A stretch of 64,000 nt of DNA from Burkholderia sp. H160 (GTDB lineage Bacteria > Pseudomonadota > Gammaproteobacteria > Burkholderiales > Burkholderiaceae), in NCBI GenBank assembly GCA_000173575.1, contig ABYL01000020.1:1-64000 (forward strand), in the 5' to 3' direction. Under the pieces are notes generated by a model that worked only from the letters and a program-made list of their open reading frames with translations, was not told where the DNA came from and made no database searches. A program made the position numbers and the translations under genes. Shown here in pieces: positions 1-8,823 of this stretch. The first letter of the stretch is position 1; each line of letters starts with the position of its first letter.

Positions 1-7
1 GCGCGGC

Positions 8-919
8 TTGGGCGGCGGTCTCGCGCGGCGGGCGGCGCTGCGCGTGCTGATCGCGTCGTCTCTATGCGGCGCCGCATGCGCGACGGCCAACGCCGCCGCG
101 GTGAGCGCGCTCGTTCAGGAGCCGCGCGCGTTCGGCTATGTGCTCGGCGATGTGCTGACGCAGCGCGTGCTGCTGGAGGCCAACGGCCGGAACCTCGGCG
201 CGGTGACGCCGCCTTCGGTCGGGCGCACGGGCGTGTGGCTCGAACGCCGGCCCGTCACGCTCGAAACCGATGCCAACGGCCGCACGTGGATGGTGATCGC
301 GTATCAGGTCGTCAACGCGCCGCAGACGCTCACGCAGATCACGTTGCCCGCGTTGACGTTGACGTCGGCGGCGGGCACGCAATTGCAGGTCGCCGAATGG
401 CCGGCGAGCATTGGACCGTTGACGCCGCAGAGCGCGTTCGCCGCGGGGGATCTGCAGCCGCTGCGGCCCGATCGTCAGGCGCCGGCGCCCGGCACGGCCG
501 GCTGGCGTCGGCAGATCGCGTGGGCACTCGGCCTGCTGCTCGCGACCCTGCTCGCGTGGGCGGGCTGGTGGTGGGCGCGCAACTGGCGCGAGTCGGCACG
601 GCTGCCGTTTGCGCGTGCGTGGCGGCAGATGCAACGGCTGCCGGAGGCGCCAGCCGTTTCGTCGAGCGATGCATGGGTCTGCCTGCATCGCGCACTCAAC
701 GAAACTGCCGGCGAGGTGGTGCATGCGGGTTCACTCTCCGCGTTGCTGGCGCGCGCGCCGTATCTGCAACCGATGCGCGCGCAGCTCGAACGTTTCTATC
801 AGGTGTCGTCCGAGCGCTTTTTCACGCCCGCGCCGAAGGCGGGCGAGCATCCCGGCGAGTTTCCGTTGCGCGCGCTGTGCCGTGCGCTGTATCGAGCCGA
901 AAGACGCCATCAGCGATGA
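8..919 (+). CDS. mxaA: MxaA-like methanol dehydrogenase maturation protein (5' end may lie outside the window)
   Basis: MxaA is a membrane-anchored protein needed for calcium insertion and maturation of periplasmic PQQ methanol dehydrogenase (family knowledge). The product has an N-terminal hydrophobic signal ending in an ANAAA-type cleavage region near residue 28, an extracytoplasmic domain, one transmembrane helix at about residues 170-191 rich in Leu and Trp, and a basic C-terminal tail. The frame is open to the left edge of the window, so the TTG at 8 is only the first possible start and the true start may lie upstream. Its stop overlaps the next ATG (ATGA), and the A-C-K-L order that follows is the main support for the name. 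Confidence 0.72.
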   Translation: MGGGLARRAALRVLIASSLCGAACATANAAAVSALVQEPRAFGYVLGDVLTQRVLLEANGRNLGAVTPPSVGRTGVWLERRPVTLETDANGRTWMVIAYQVVNAPQTLTQITLPALTLTSAAGTQLQVAEWPASIGPLTPQSAFAAGDLQPLRPDRQAPAPGTAGWRRQIAWALGLLLATLLAWAGWWWARNWRESARLPFARAWRQMQRLPEAPAVSSSDAWVCLHRALNETAGEVVHAGSLSALLARAPYLQPMRAQLERFYQVSSERFFTPAPKAGEHPGEFPLRALCRALYRAERRHQR

Positions 920-1902
920 CCATGAACCTCGATTTCGACTTGCCGTGGATGCTGGTGCTGCTGCCGCTCGCCGTGCTGCCGCTGCTGCGCCGACGCAGCG
1001 ATACGCTGGTATTTTCGAGCGTCGCGTGGCTGCCCGCCGACGAGCTCGGGCGCGTAACCGGCTGGCTCACACGCGGCGGCGCGGCGCTCGCGATCGCGGC
1101 GATCGTGGTCGGGCTGGCGGGGCCGGGGCGCTCGCAATTGCAGGTGCTGCGCACCGGCAGCGGCGCACAGATCCTGATCCTGATGGACCGCAGCGCGAGC
1201 ATGGACGAGCCGATGGGCAGCAAGGGCGTCGAGGCGCCACGTGGCGACTCCAAGAACCAGGTGGCGCGCGCCGCGTTGACGCGCTTCGTCGAGCAGCGGC
1301 CGAACGACCGGCTCGCGCTCATGATGTTCGGCACCAACCCCGTGCTGGCGATGCCGTTCACCTACAACCATCGCGTGATCGAAGCTGCGGTCGCGGCCAC
1401 GGCGATCGGCCGTGGCATGCCCGACACCGAGCTCGACCGCGGCATGCTCGCGGCGATCGCGCAGTTCGACGGGCGCTTGTCGTCGGGGCGCCGCGCGATC
1501 GTGCTGGTCTCGGATGGCGGCGCGTTGCTCGACGAACCCATGCAACATCGCATCGAGGCGGGACTGCGACGCGACCAGATCGCGCTGTACTTCATCTATC
1601 TGCGCAGCAGCATCTATAGCCCCGATCTGAACGCGACGCTGCCCGCCAGCGAAGCGTCGGCCGAAGCGCAACTGCACCGCTTCTTTCTGACGCTGAGGAC
1701 GCCTTATAGGCTGTTTCAGGCCGAAGATCCGAAGGCGATGATGGCGGCGATCGCCGAGATCAACCGGCAGCAGAACGCGTCGACGACCTTTATCGAGCAT
1801 CTGCCTCGCCAGGACCTGAGCCGGTACTGTTTCGCGCTCGCGTTGTTCTGTGCGGCGCTGCTGGTGCTGCTGCACCTGTTGCAGGTCAGGAGCTGGGCAT
1901 GA
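916..1902 (+). CDS. mxaC: MxaC-like von Willebrand factor A domain membrane protein
   Basis: This 328-residue protein has a hydrophobic N-terminus (residues 10-24), a second membrane segment around 55-70, a VWA domain and a C-terminal membrane helix. The MIDAS metal-site motif D-R-S-A-S is complete at residues 91-95. MxaC proteins act with MxaA, K and L in methanol dehydrogenase maturation. The ATG at 916 is chosen because it overlaps the mxaA stop by four bases. The frame stays open much further upstream, but that part is a shadow of mxaA. The stop overlaps the mxaK start (ATGA), so translation is probably coupled. Confidence 0.75.
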   Translation: MTMNLDFDLPWMLVLLPLAVLPLLRRRSDTLVFSSVAWLPADELGRVTGWLTRGGAALAIAAIVVGLAGPGRSQLQVLRTGSGAQILILMDRSASMDEPMGSKGVEAPRGDSKNQVARAALTRFVEQRPNDRLALMMFGTNPVLAMPFTYNHRVIEAAVAATAIGRGMPDTELDRGMLAAIAQFDGRLSSGRRAIVLVSDGGALLDEPMQHRIEAGLRRDQIALYFIYLRSSIYSPDLNATLPASEASAEAQLHRFFLTLRTPYRLFQAEDPKAMMAAIAEINRQQNASTTFIEHLPRQDLSRYCFALALFCAALLVLLHLLQVRSWA

Positions 1903-2453
1903 CGCGCACGCTGATCCACACCCTGTTCGGCACCGTCGCGATCTGCTGCGCGGCATGGGCCGCGTATGGCTTCGTCCGTCTGCAGCAAGCGGAGCGGGTC
2001 GATCAGGCCATGCTCGCGGCGAGCGTGACGAATGCCGCTTCGCGCGACGAGCACGGCGGCGGCGACGCGCGCGAGGTTCAGCTGGCTCGCGCGATCGCGC
2101 TGTCGAAAGCGGGCGTCTACGACGCCGCGGCGCGGCTTTACAACGGCCTGATCCCCGAGGGCGGCCCGCCCGACGAGGTCGGCCGCGCCGCGCTGTTCGA
2201 TCTCGGCAACCTGTACCTGCGCGAAGGCAGCGGCGACACCGCGCAGGCGGTCAAGTCTCTCGCGATGATCGGCGAGGCCAAGTCGCGCTACCGGCTCGCG
2301 CTGCGCGCGGCGCCCGACGATTGGGATGCGCGCTACAACCTCGAACGCGCGCTGTGGCTCGCGCCTGAAACGCAGTCCGTGCTCGCCGGGCCCGATGTGA
2401 AAGAGCAGCACAACGTCAAACTGCGCGACCCGCTGAGCCAGGACTTGCCATGA
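1899..2453 (+). CDS. mxaK: MxaK-like tetratricopeptide-type accessory protein
   Basis: A 184-residue protein with one N-terminal membrane anchor (about residues 7-27) and a helical body. Segments resembling tetratricopeptide units lie around residues 65-95 (ALSKAGVYDAAARLYNGL) and 125-150 (YRLALRAAPDDWDARYNLE). MxaK is one of the small proteins that accompany the two VWA proteins MxaC and MxaL in methanol dehydrogenase operons. No catalytic motif is visible and the assignment rests mostly on position. It overlaps both neighbours by four bases. Confidence 0.65.
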   Translation: MTRTLIHTLFGTVAICCAAWAAYGFVRLQQAERVDQAMLAASVTNAASRDEHGGGDAREVQLARAIALSKAGVYDAAARLYNGLIPEGGPPDEVGRAALFDLGNLYLREGSGDTAQAVKSLAMIGEAKSRYRLALRAAPDDWDARYNLERALWLAPETQSVLAGPDVKEQHNVKLRDPLSQDLP

Positions 2454-3445
2454 GCGGAGTTTCGCGCGAGCGCGGCTGGTCCAGGTTGCGTCAATGGCTG
2501 ACGCCGCTCGCGCTCGTCGCGTTGATCGCGGCGGTCGCGATGCCGGAGCTCACGCTGCCGCGCGACACGTTCAACTACATCGTGACGTTCGATATCACGC
2601 AGAGCATGGACGTCGAGGACGTGGTCCTCGACGGCGCCCCGGTCAGCCGGCTCAAATTCGCCCAGGCCGCGATGCGCGACGCGCTCGGGCGCTTGCCGTG
2701 CGGCTCGAAGGTGGGCTGGAGCGTGTTCACGGGGCAGAAGGTGTTGCTGCTGATGTCGCCGGTCGAAGTGTGCGGCAACTACGACGCGCTGCTGGTGTCA
2801 CTCGACGGCATCGACGGACGCATGCGCTGGACCAACTGGAGCCGCATCGCAGAGGGCGGCGTCTATTCGGCCGTGCGCGTCGCGCAGCAGGTGGGCGGCG
2901 GTGCGGCCATCGCGTTCGTCACTGATGGGCAGGAGGCGCCGCCGGTGCCGCCGTCGCGCGCGCTGATGGAAGGCATCAACCCCGCGCGGATCAGAGGCTG
3001 GCTGATCGGCGTGGGCGGTGACCAGCCAGCCGCCATTCCGAAGAGCGACGCCGACGGCAACCGGATCGGCTACTGGCAGGCCGACGATGTGATCCAGGCG
3101 CCGCCGACGCCAGGCTCCGGTGTAGAGGCGCAAACGCACGAGGAGTTGTCGGAATTGAGAGGTGAGTACCTGGCGTCGGTGGCGGGGCAGACTGGCCTCG
3201 ATTACCAGCGTCTGCTGACCTCGACTTCGTTCGGCGATGCGCTGCTCGATCCGCGCTTCGCTCGCCGCGAACCGGTGCCGACTGATCTGCGCTGGTGTCC
3301 CGCGCTGCTCGCGTTAGTGCTGCTCGTCGCGCGCTTCATGCCCGATGCCTTTTTCGCAGGGCTGCGCGGCTGGCGAAAGCGCGTTCGAACGATCGTTTTT
3401 CTCGTTGCACCCGCATTCAATGGGCGGCCGACACGGGTCGACTGA
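2450..3445 (+). CDS. mxaL: MxaL-like von Willebrand factor A domain protein
   Basis: A 331-residue VWA protein with membrane segments near residues 17-32 and at about 280-300. The MIDAS motif is present as D-I-T-Q-S at residues 48-52, with Thr in place of the usual first Ser. It is the second VWA protein of the operon, as in mxaACKL loci, where the group is thought to load calcium into methanol dehydrogenase. The ATG at 2450 overlaps the mxaK stop. About 250 bp without a related gene follow, so the operon probably ends here and mxaD is not adjacent. Confidence 0.72.
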   Translation: MSGVSRERGWSRLRQWLTPLALVALIAAVAMPELTLPRDTFNYIVTFDITQSMDVEDVVLDGAPVSRLKFAQAAMRDALGRLPCGSKVGWSVFTGQKVLLLMSPVEVCGNYDALLVSLDGIDGRMRWTNWSRIAEGGVYSAVRVAQQVGGGAAIAFVTDGQEAPPVPPSRALMEGINPARIRGWLIGVGGDQPAAIPKSDADGNRIGYWQADDVIQAPPTPGSGVEAQTHEELSELRGEYLASVAGQTGLDYQRLLTSTSFGDALLDPRFARREPVPTDLRWCPALLALVLLVARFMPDAFFAGLRGWRKRVRTIVFLVAPAFNGRPTRVD

Positions 3446-3694
3446 GGGCGGCGAGCGTGAACGCTGAAAACGCTTTCAGGCATCACTACCAATCATTCCG
3501 CATCAACTCCACTCCGGTGTCGAGCTGCGAAGGCGCACGCGCTCGCCCCATCACGCCAGATCCATCACACATTGACCTACCGGTCCGCAAATCACTGACT
3601 ACAATGTCTGAATGCAAGCGACGCTGTAAGGCGCTCAGTTCGATTCGGGCGCTGTGTCATGTGACGTTTCAACTCCTTCACGGGAGGCATGCCA

Positions 3695-4258
3695 ATGACG
3701 TGCCAAAACGAGAGGATTGTCGGAGCGCTATTGATCGTGATGAGCGGCTACGCGTTTGCGGGCGGCCCCGTCGGTGATGCGCCCGTGGGGATGATTGTCG
3801 CCAACATCGTCGCGTCACCCGTCGAAGTGGTACCGCCGATTCCCGACACGCGGCACTACCTTGAGCAGCAGCAGCGCTATGCCATGGAGTATCAGGGGGA
3901 CCAGGGCAAGCCGTTCTATGCGCAAATCGAGAATTTTTATAGCGTGGACGTGACGCGCGATGTCCGGCCCGGCACCACGAAGGCGCTGGCGTCGTCCGGA
4001 CCGGAGTTCGCACCGATGTCCGAACGAGGTGAGCAGGCTGCCGCGCAGGACGCTTCGAATCCACTGCACCTGGGGCCATCCACTGCACCGCAAATTTCGA
4101 TCGTTCAGATGAACGGTTCCGTGCTGTCGATTGGTGCCTCACCGCAGCGACGCTTGTCCCTGACGGTTAACGACTGGGTGTTCTCCGGCACCGCGCGCGT
4201 CGCGATTCTGCATTCGCACGATACGGGCGCGACGCTCATCGTCAAACATCGTTTCTGA
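3695..4258 (+). CDS. Secreted protein of unknown function
   Basis: The product (187 residues) is not recognised. It has a likely signal peptide (residues 8-23, ending YAFAGG) and a soluble, low-cysteine remainder. Its last 35 residues have alternating hydrophobic character (LTVNDWVFSGTARVAIL), suggesting beta structure. The start at 3695 is preferred over an in-frame ATG at 3689 because the GGGAGG at 3682-3687 then sits at a normal seven-base spacing. It runs convergently to the GlxA-type regulator gene and has no operon partner, so no function is proposed. Confidence 0.6.
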   Translation: MTCQNERIVGALLIVMSGYAFAGGPVGDAPVGMIVANIVASPVEVVPPIPDTRHYLEQQQRYAMEYQGDQGKPFYAQIENFYSVDVTRDVRPGTTKALASSGPEFAPMSERGEQAAAQDASNPLHLGPSTAPQISIVQMNGSVLSIGASPQRRLSLTVNDWVFSGTARVAILHSHDTGATLIVKHRF

Positions 4259-4299
4259 TCGATGTCGAGCGGGGGCGCCTCGCGCACCACTCGCGCACG

Positions 4300-5274
4300 T
4301 TACGTCGACGAAAAGCGCTCGCGATACACCTGCGGCGCCACGCGCAGCTGACGCACGAAGCTGCAGCGCATGGTTTCCTCGCTGCCGAATCCACATCGCG
4401 CCGCGATCCGTTTGATCGACCAGGATGTTTCGCTGAGCAAGCGCTGTGCCGCTTCGACGCGTAGCTGCTCGACTGCGCGGGCGGGCGTGCGGCCCGTTTG
4501 CGCCTTGTAGTGGCGCATGAAGCTGCGCTCGCTCATATGAAGCCGGCGCGCGAGTGTGGGCACCGACAGGTCGGATGCGAGATGCGACGTCATCCACGCA
4601 TGCAATTCGCCGAAGCGGTCGTCGGCATCCTGCAACGACAACATCGCGCTGAACTGCGACTGACCGCCGGGCCGCTTCAGAAACACGACGAGTTCGCGCG
4701 CGACGTCGAGTGCCAACGCACGTCCGTGATCTTCTTCGAGCATGGCAAGTGCGAGGTCGATGCCAGCAGTGACGCCTGCCGATGTCCAGATCGCGCCGTC
4801 GCGAATGAAGATCGGATCGGCTTCGACGCGCAGTTGCGGATACGCCTGCGTGAGTTCGTCGCAGCGCCCCCAATGCGTGGCGACGCGCCGGCCGTCGAGC
4901 AGCCCCGCCTCGGCAAGCAGGAACGCGCCCGAGCAGACCGAGGCGACGCGTCTGCAATGCGGTGCCTGGCGTTGTGTCCAGCGGATCAGACGCGGGTCGG
5001 CCGATGCCTCACGGATTCCCCGGCCGCCCGGAACGATCAGCGTATCGAGCGGCCCCTTCGCCGAGCGGAGCGAACCGGCCAGCACCGCGACTCCCGACGA
5101 CGTCGTGACGGGCCCGGCCTCGGCCGCCACGACGCGCGGTGCGTAGAGTTTGTCGAGCCCCCGCTGCGCGACGAGTTCATTGGCGGACGCAAAGACCTGG
5201 AGCGGACCGCTGACATCGAGCAGTTGCATGTTGGGGAACGCGAGCAGCACGATGGAGCGAAGAGCGCTGGACAT
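4300..5274 (-). CDS. GlxA-family transcriptional regulator (DJ-1 domain plus AraC helix-turn-helix)
   Basis: This 324-residue regulator has an N-terminal DJ-1/PfpI domain (about residues 7-190) containing the nucleophile-elbow-like segment VCSGAFLLAEAGLL. A C-terminal AraC-type DNA-binding domain (about 215-315) follows, with the two helix-turn-helix units LARRLHMSERSFMRHYK and IKRIAARCGFGSEETMRCSF. The start at 5274 gives a protein that begins directly at the DJ-1 strand. A further 22 in-frame residues upstream look non-coding. The gene is divergent from the DJ-1-type enzyme at 5425, across about 150 bp, which suggests local control of that gene. The ligand is unknown. Confidence 0.85.
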   Translation of the reverse strand: MSSALRSIVLLAFPNMQLLDVSGPLQVFASANELVAQRGLDKLYAPRVVAAEAGPVTTSSGVAVLAGSLRSAKGPLDTLIVPGGRGIREASADPRLIRWTQRQAPHCRRVASVCSGAFLLAEAGLLDGRRVATHWGRCDELTQAYPQLRVEADPIFIRDGAIWTSAGVTAGIDLALAMLEEDHGRALALDVARELVVFLKRPGGQSQFSAMLSLQDADDRFGELHAWMTSHLASDLSVPTLARRLHMSERSFMRHYKAQTGRTPARAVEQLRVEAAQRLLSETSWSIKRIAARCGFGSEETMRCSFVRQLRVAPQVYRERFSST

Positions 5275-5424
5275 GTCGTGAGAAAGTGGGGCTGAAGACG
5301 AACCTGGCAGAAACCAAGGGGTGAATGGCAGTCTTGCCAAAGACTACCCGCATAGAATCGATTCGTCCACCTGGAAGAATTGGCAGATGGCCTGTTTCGA
5401 TTTCTCCTTCGATAAGGTATCCCT

Positions 5425-6108
5425 ATGAACCTGAAAATCGGTTTTCTGGTGTTTCCGAAAGTACAGCAACTCGATCTGACCGGCCCGCATGACGTGCTCG
5501 CATCGTTGCCGGGTGCCACGATGCATCTGGTCTGGAAAACATTGGAACCTGTGGTGTCGAGCAACGGGCTCGTGCTGACGCCGAACACGACGTACGAAAG
5601 CTGCCCGCCGCTCGACGTGATCTGTGTGCCAGGCGGAAGCGGCGTGACCGATCTGTTGCAGGACGCGCAAACGATCGATTTCGTTCGCCGACAGGCCGCG
5701 AGCGCGCGCTACGTGACGTCGGTCTGCACCGGCGCGTTGCTGCTTGGCGCGGCCGGTTTGCTGCGCGGGCGGCGCGCGACGACTCACTGGGCGTTCCACT
5801 CGTTGCTGGAGCCGCTCGGCGCGATACCGACGCATGCGCGCGTGGTGCGCGACGGCAATCTGATTACGGGCGGCGGTGTGACGGCGGGCATCGATTTCGG
5901 GCTGACCGTGGCCGCCGAACTGGCGGGCGTCGAAGAGGCGCAGGCGATCCAGCTCGAACTCGAATACGCGCCGGCGCCGCCGTTCTCCGCGGGCGATCCG
6001 GAGTTAGCACCGCAAGCGGTGGTGGAATTGGTCCGGCAAAGATCGGCTGAAGGGTTGGCGAAGCGGCGTAGGGTAGTTATGGAGATCACCCAGGGGCAGG
6101 CTAACTGA
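5425..6108 (+). CDS. inhA: DJ-1/PfpI-family protein, isonitrile hydratase-like
   Basis: Isonitrile hydratase converts isonitriles to N-substituted formamides. The 227-residue length matches that enzyme. The DJ-1 fold motifs are present: an N-terminal strand IGFLVFPKVQQLDLTGP, PGGSG near residue 72, and the cysteine nucleophile elbow VTSVCTGALLLGAAG near residue 100, followed by ATTHWAFH. The gene is divergent from a regulator with the same fold. Most genomes carry several such proteins with unknown substrates, so the family call is firm and the substrate is not. Confidence 0.72.
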   Translation: MNLKIGFLVFPKVQQLDLTGPHDVLASLPGATMHLVWKTLEPVVSSNGLVLTPNTTYESCPPLDVICVPGGSGVTDLLQDAQTIDFVRRQAASARYVTSVCTGALLLGAAGLLRGRRATTHWAFHSLLEPLGAIPTHARVVRDGNLITGGGVTAGIDFGLTVAAELAGVEEAQAIQLELEYAPAPPFSAGDPELAPQAVVELVRQRSAEGLAKRRRVVMEITQGQAN

Positions 6109-6219
6109 TCGCGAGCCTCGCATGCGGGTGCGGGCGTTGCATTAAACTGTCTGGCTCTAACCTTCCGCCAGCCGGATCGATGCGATGAAGTACTGCGAAT
6201 TTGCCCTGGAGCACTCCTC

Positions 6220-6660
6220 ATGCGCGTAGGCAAGCCCGTCAAGGCGCTGCCGCAGCCGTCATGCGACTACTGCGGCAGCCGAGCGTTGCTCGCGCGTTAT
6301 GGCGAAGAGGCCTACCCGTATCGCAGCGATCAGGGGCCGCTGTGGATTTGCACTGCATGTCAGGCGTGGATCGGTGTGTATTCGCGCAGCAAGCACAACC
6401 TGCCGCTGGGCCGCCTCGCCGACGCGACATTGCGCGAGGCGAAGAGCAAGCTGCACGACGCGCTGGAACCGCTCGTTGCAGGGAAAGTGCGCCGCGATGG
6501 CGTCAACGCGTTCGAAGCCCGCGCGAAAGCGATCCGGTGGGTCGCGACCGAGCTTGGCTTCGATCCTGTTCCAGCGAGTATTCACGCGTTCACGCCGGAG
6601 CAGTGTGAACAGGCGCTGCGTTATGTCGAGGCATTTATCGAGTCTCGGCGCGCGAGATAG
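6220..6660 (+). CDS. Zinc-finger-containing protein (DUF3268-like)
   Basis: A 146-residue cytoplasmic protein with two CxxC knuckles, CDYC (about residue 12) and CTAC (about residue 44), which probably form one zinc ribbon. A helical C-terminal region rich in charged residues follows (LADATLREAKSKLHDALEPL). The layout fits the DUF3268 zinc-finger family, whose role is not known. An ATG with GGAG about 10 bases upstream supports the start. The gene stands alone between the hydratase-like gene and the pseudogene pair. Confidence 0.65.
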   Translation: MRVGKPVKALPQPSCDYCGSRALLARYGEEAYPYRSDQGPLWICTACQAWIGVYSRSKHNLPLGRLADATLREAKSKLHDALEPLVAGKVRRDGVNAFEARAKAIRWVATELGFDPVPASIHAFTPEQCEQALRYVEAFIESRRAR

Positions 6661-6879
6661 CGCGACATCCCCAGGCGATCAGCCTCCTTTCATTCCCCTC
6701 AACTCCCCCTCCAGCCTGCCTTTCCCGCGCCTTTCCACCCCCACCAAAAAGTGCCATTGAATCTACTTTTTGTGTAGGGACGCCTCTCCCGTCCTCCCAT
6801 ATTCTTACGCCATCGAGACGCTAGGTCCCACGCTGCGACCGTTACCGCGCAGCCTGCGACGATTAATCCACAGGAGAGG

Positions 6880-7394
6880 ATGTTGACCAAGAAAGTGCCG
6901 CTTAAGATCGCGATCGCTGAGTATCCGCATACGTCGGCCATCCGTAATGGATCGATCCCAATCGAGGGCGTCGACGCCGAATTCGTCACCGTCAAGCCGC
7001 AAATCGGCGCGTTCCGCCGCATGGTGCGCGACGTCGAATTCGATGTTTGCGAACTCGCGCCGACCACCTACATCATCGCGCGTGCATATGGCGCGCCGTT
7101 CGTCGGCCTGCCGATCTTCGTCGTGCGGCGTTTCCATCACGGCGGTCTGCTGGTGCGCCCCGACGCGGGCATCAAAACGCCGAAGGATCTCGAAGGCAAG
7201 AAGGTCGGCGTGCGCGCATATTCGGTCACGACCGGCGTGTGGACGCGTCAGGTGCTGATCGATGAGTTCGGTCTCGATTCGTCGAAGGTGACGTGGGTCG
7301 TCGACGACGAAGAACACGTGACGCAGCTAAAGCTGCCGTCGAACGTCGTGCACGCGCCGCAAGGCAGCTCGCTCGCCGAGATGATGGCGTCGGG
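6880..7394 (+). pseudogene. 5' fragment of a 4,5-dihydroxyphthalate decarboxylase-like gene
   Basis: About 172 residues match the N-terminal half of the 4,5-dihydroxyphthalate decarboxylase/ABC-binding-protein-like family (LKIAIAEYPHTSAIRNG, FDVCELAPTTYIIARAYG, VGVRAYSVTTGVWTRQVL), which is normally about 330 residues long. After residue 172 (LAEMMASGR) the frame turns into arginine-rich nonsense. At the same point another frame takes up the middle of an unrelated lactonase. The 3' half is therefore missing, apparently by a deletion that fused two genes. The apparent ATG at 6880 lies very close to the AGGAG, so the TTG at 6883 may have been the original start. Confidence 0.72.
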
Positions 7395-8081
7395 CCGCTC
7401 GTGTCGACGCTCGCGGAGACCGGCTCCGGCCCGAACCGCCGTCAAGGGAGCGCGCACGCGCACGGTATCGCAATCGATCCATCCGGGCGTTATGCGCTCG
7501 TTGCCGATCTCGGTGCGGACCGCGTGTTCGTCCATCGCTTCGATCGCGCGACGCATACGCTGTCGCAGGACGACGGCACGCGCGCGGCCACGTTCGTCGC
7601 GCCGCCGGGCAGCGGCCCGCGCCAACTCGAGTTCTCGACGAATGCGAAGTTCGTCTATCTGCTGACCGAGTTGAGCGCCGAAGTGATGGTGTTTCGCTGG
7701 GATGCCGCGCAAGGCACGCTGACGCACGTGCAATCGGTGCCGATCAGCACCGACGGATTCGACGGCGTGAAAAGCGGCGCCGAAATTGCGCTCGGTCGCG
7801 ACGGACGTTTCGTGTATGTCGAGAATCGCGGGGAAAACTCGCTGGTTGTCTATCGCGTGAATGCGCAGACCGGCGAGCTCTCGCTCGTGCAGCGCATCGC
7901 GTCGGGCGGCGACAAGCCGTGGGGTTTCGGCATCGATGCATCGGGCCGATGGCTGCTCGTCGCGAATCAGCGCAGCGGCAAGGTCAACGTCTTCGGCATC
8001 GATGCGGCGTCAGGCAGGCTCGCGGATACGGGGCAATCGGCTGATGTTACCGACCCGTCGAGCGTTGCGTTCGTCAAGTAG
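7391..8081 (+). pseudogene. 3' fragment of a seven-bladed-propeller lactonase (6-phosphogluconolactonase-like)
   Basis: From about 7391 this frame reads as the C-terminal 230 residues of a lactonase of the YbhE/Pgl beta-propeller family. Repeated blades are visible: HAHGIAIDPSGRYALVADLGADRVFVHRF, GPRQLEFSTNAKFVYLLTEL and KPWGFGIDASGRWLLVANQ. Full-length family members are about 350-390 residues, so the first two to three blades and the start codon are absent. No ribosome-binding site lies at the junction. It ends five bases before the convergent ATPase gene. The fragment is probably non-functional unless translated from an internal start. Confidence 0.75.
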
Positions 8082-8085
8082 CCCG

Positions 8086-8823
8086 CTACATCTCCAGCAG
8101 TACATCGCGCAGCGCATTTAACGACGCATCGCGCGGATTCCTCGGCCGCTGCAACGCAATCGGCAGCTCACGTGCGATATGGCTCGGGCCGCCCACGCCC
8201 GCCGAGGACAACAGCAGCACGCGATCGGACAGACTCAGCGCTTCGTCGAGATCGTGTGTGACGAGCAGCACCGTCGTGCCGCGCGCGTGCTTCAACGTGA
8301 GCAGGAGTTGCTGCAGTCGCGCGCGCGTGATCGCATCGACGGCGCTGAACGGTTCGTCGAGCAGCAACAGTTCGGGTTCGTTGAAGAGACCTCGTGCTAG
8401 CGCAACGCGCTGCGCCATGCCGCCGGACAACTGTTTCGGGAGTGCGTCGCGCACACCCGCGAGACCAACCTCGGCGAGCAGCGCATCGACGTGTGGATCG
8501 TCTCCCGCGTGTGGCCCGGCGGCAAACGCGATGTTGTCCGCCACGCTGAGCCAGGGCAGCAGGCGCGGTTCCTGAAAGATCATGCCGACGCGCGGCGACG
8601 GCGCGAGCAACGGTACGCCGTCTACCAGCACGGCACCTGTGGCGACGCGGTCGAGTCCCGCCACTGCACGCAGCAGCGTGCTCTTGCCGCAGCCGCTAGG
8701 ACCGACCAGGCTGACGATTTCGCCGCGCGCGAGCGCGAACGAAACCTGCTCGAACACGTTGCGCTCGCCAAAGCGCCGCGTGAGTCCACGTACTTCGAGC
8801 AAGGGAGCGGGTGCCCGATTCAT
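8086..8823 (-). CDS. ABC transporter ATP-binding protein, aliphatic sulfonate/nitrate type (SsuB-like)
   Basis: This 245-residue ABC ATPase has Walker A GPSGCGKST near residue 41, signature LSGGMAQRVALARG and Walker B LLLLDEPFSAVDA. Its size and sequence type match the SsuB/TauB/NrtD group. It overlaps the upstream permease by four bases and is the last gene of a minus-strand operon in the order binding protein, permease, ATPase. The substrate is inferred only from family and from the sulfur-related neighbours. Confidence 0.88.
   Translation of the reverse strand: MNRAPAPLLEVRGLTRRFGERNVFEQVSFALARGEIVSLVGPSGCGKSTLLRAVAGLDRVATGAVLVDGVPLLAPSPRVGMIFQEPRLLPWLSVADNIAFAAGPHAGDDPHVDALLAEVGLAGVRDALPKQLSGGMAQRVALARGLFNEPELLLLDEPFSAVDAITRARLQQLLLTLKHARGTTVLLVTHDLDEALSLSDRVLLLSSAGVGGPSHIARELPIALQRPRNPRDASLNALRDVLLEM

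Noticed and set aside
3572-3605. TTGACC and TACAAT pair as a sigma-70 promoter for the secreted protein gene
   Set aside because: The spacer is 22 bases, too long for a normal promoter of this class.
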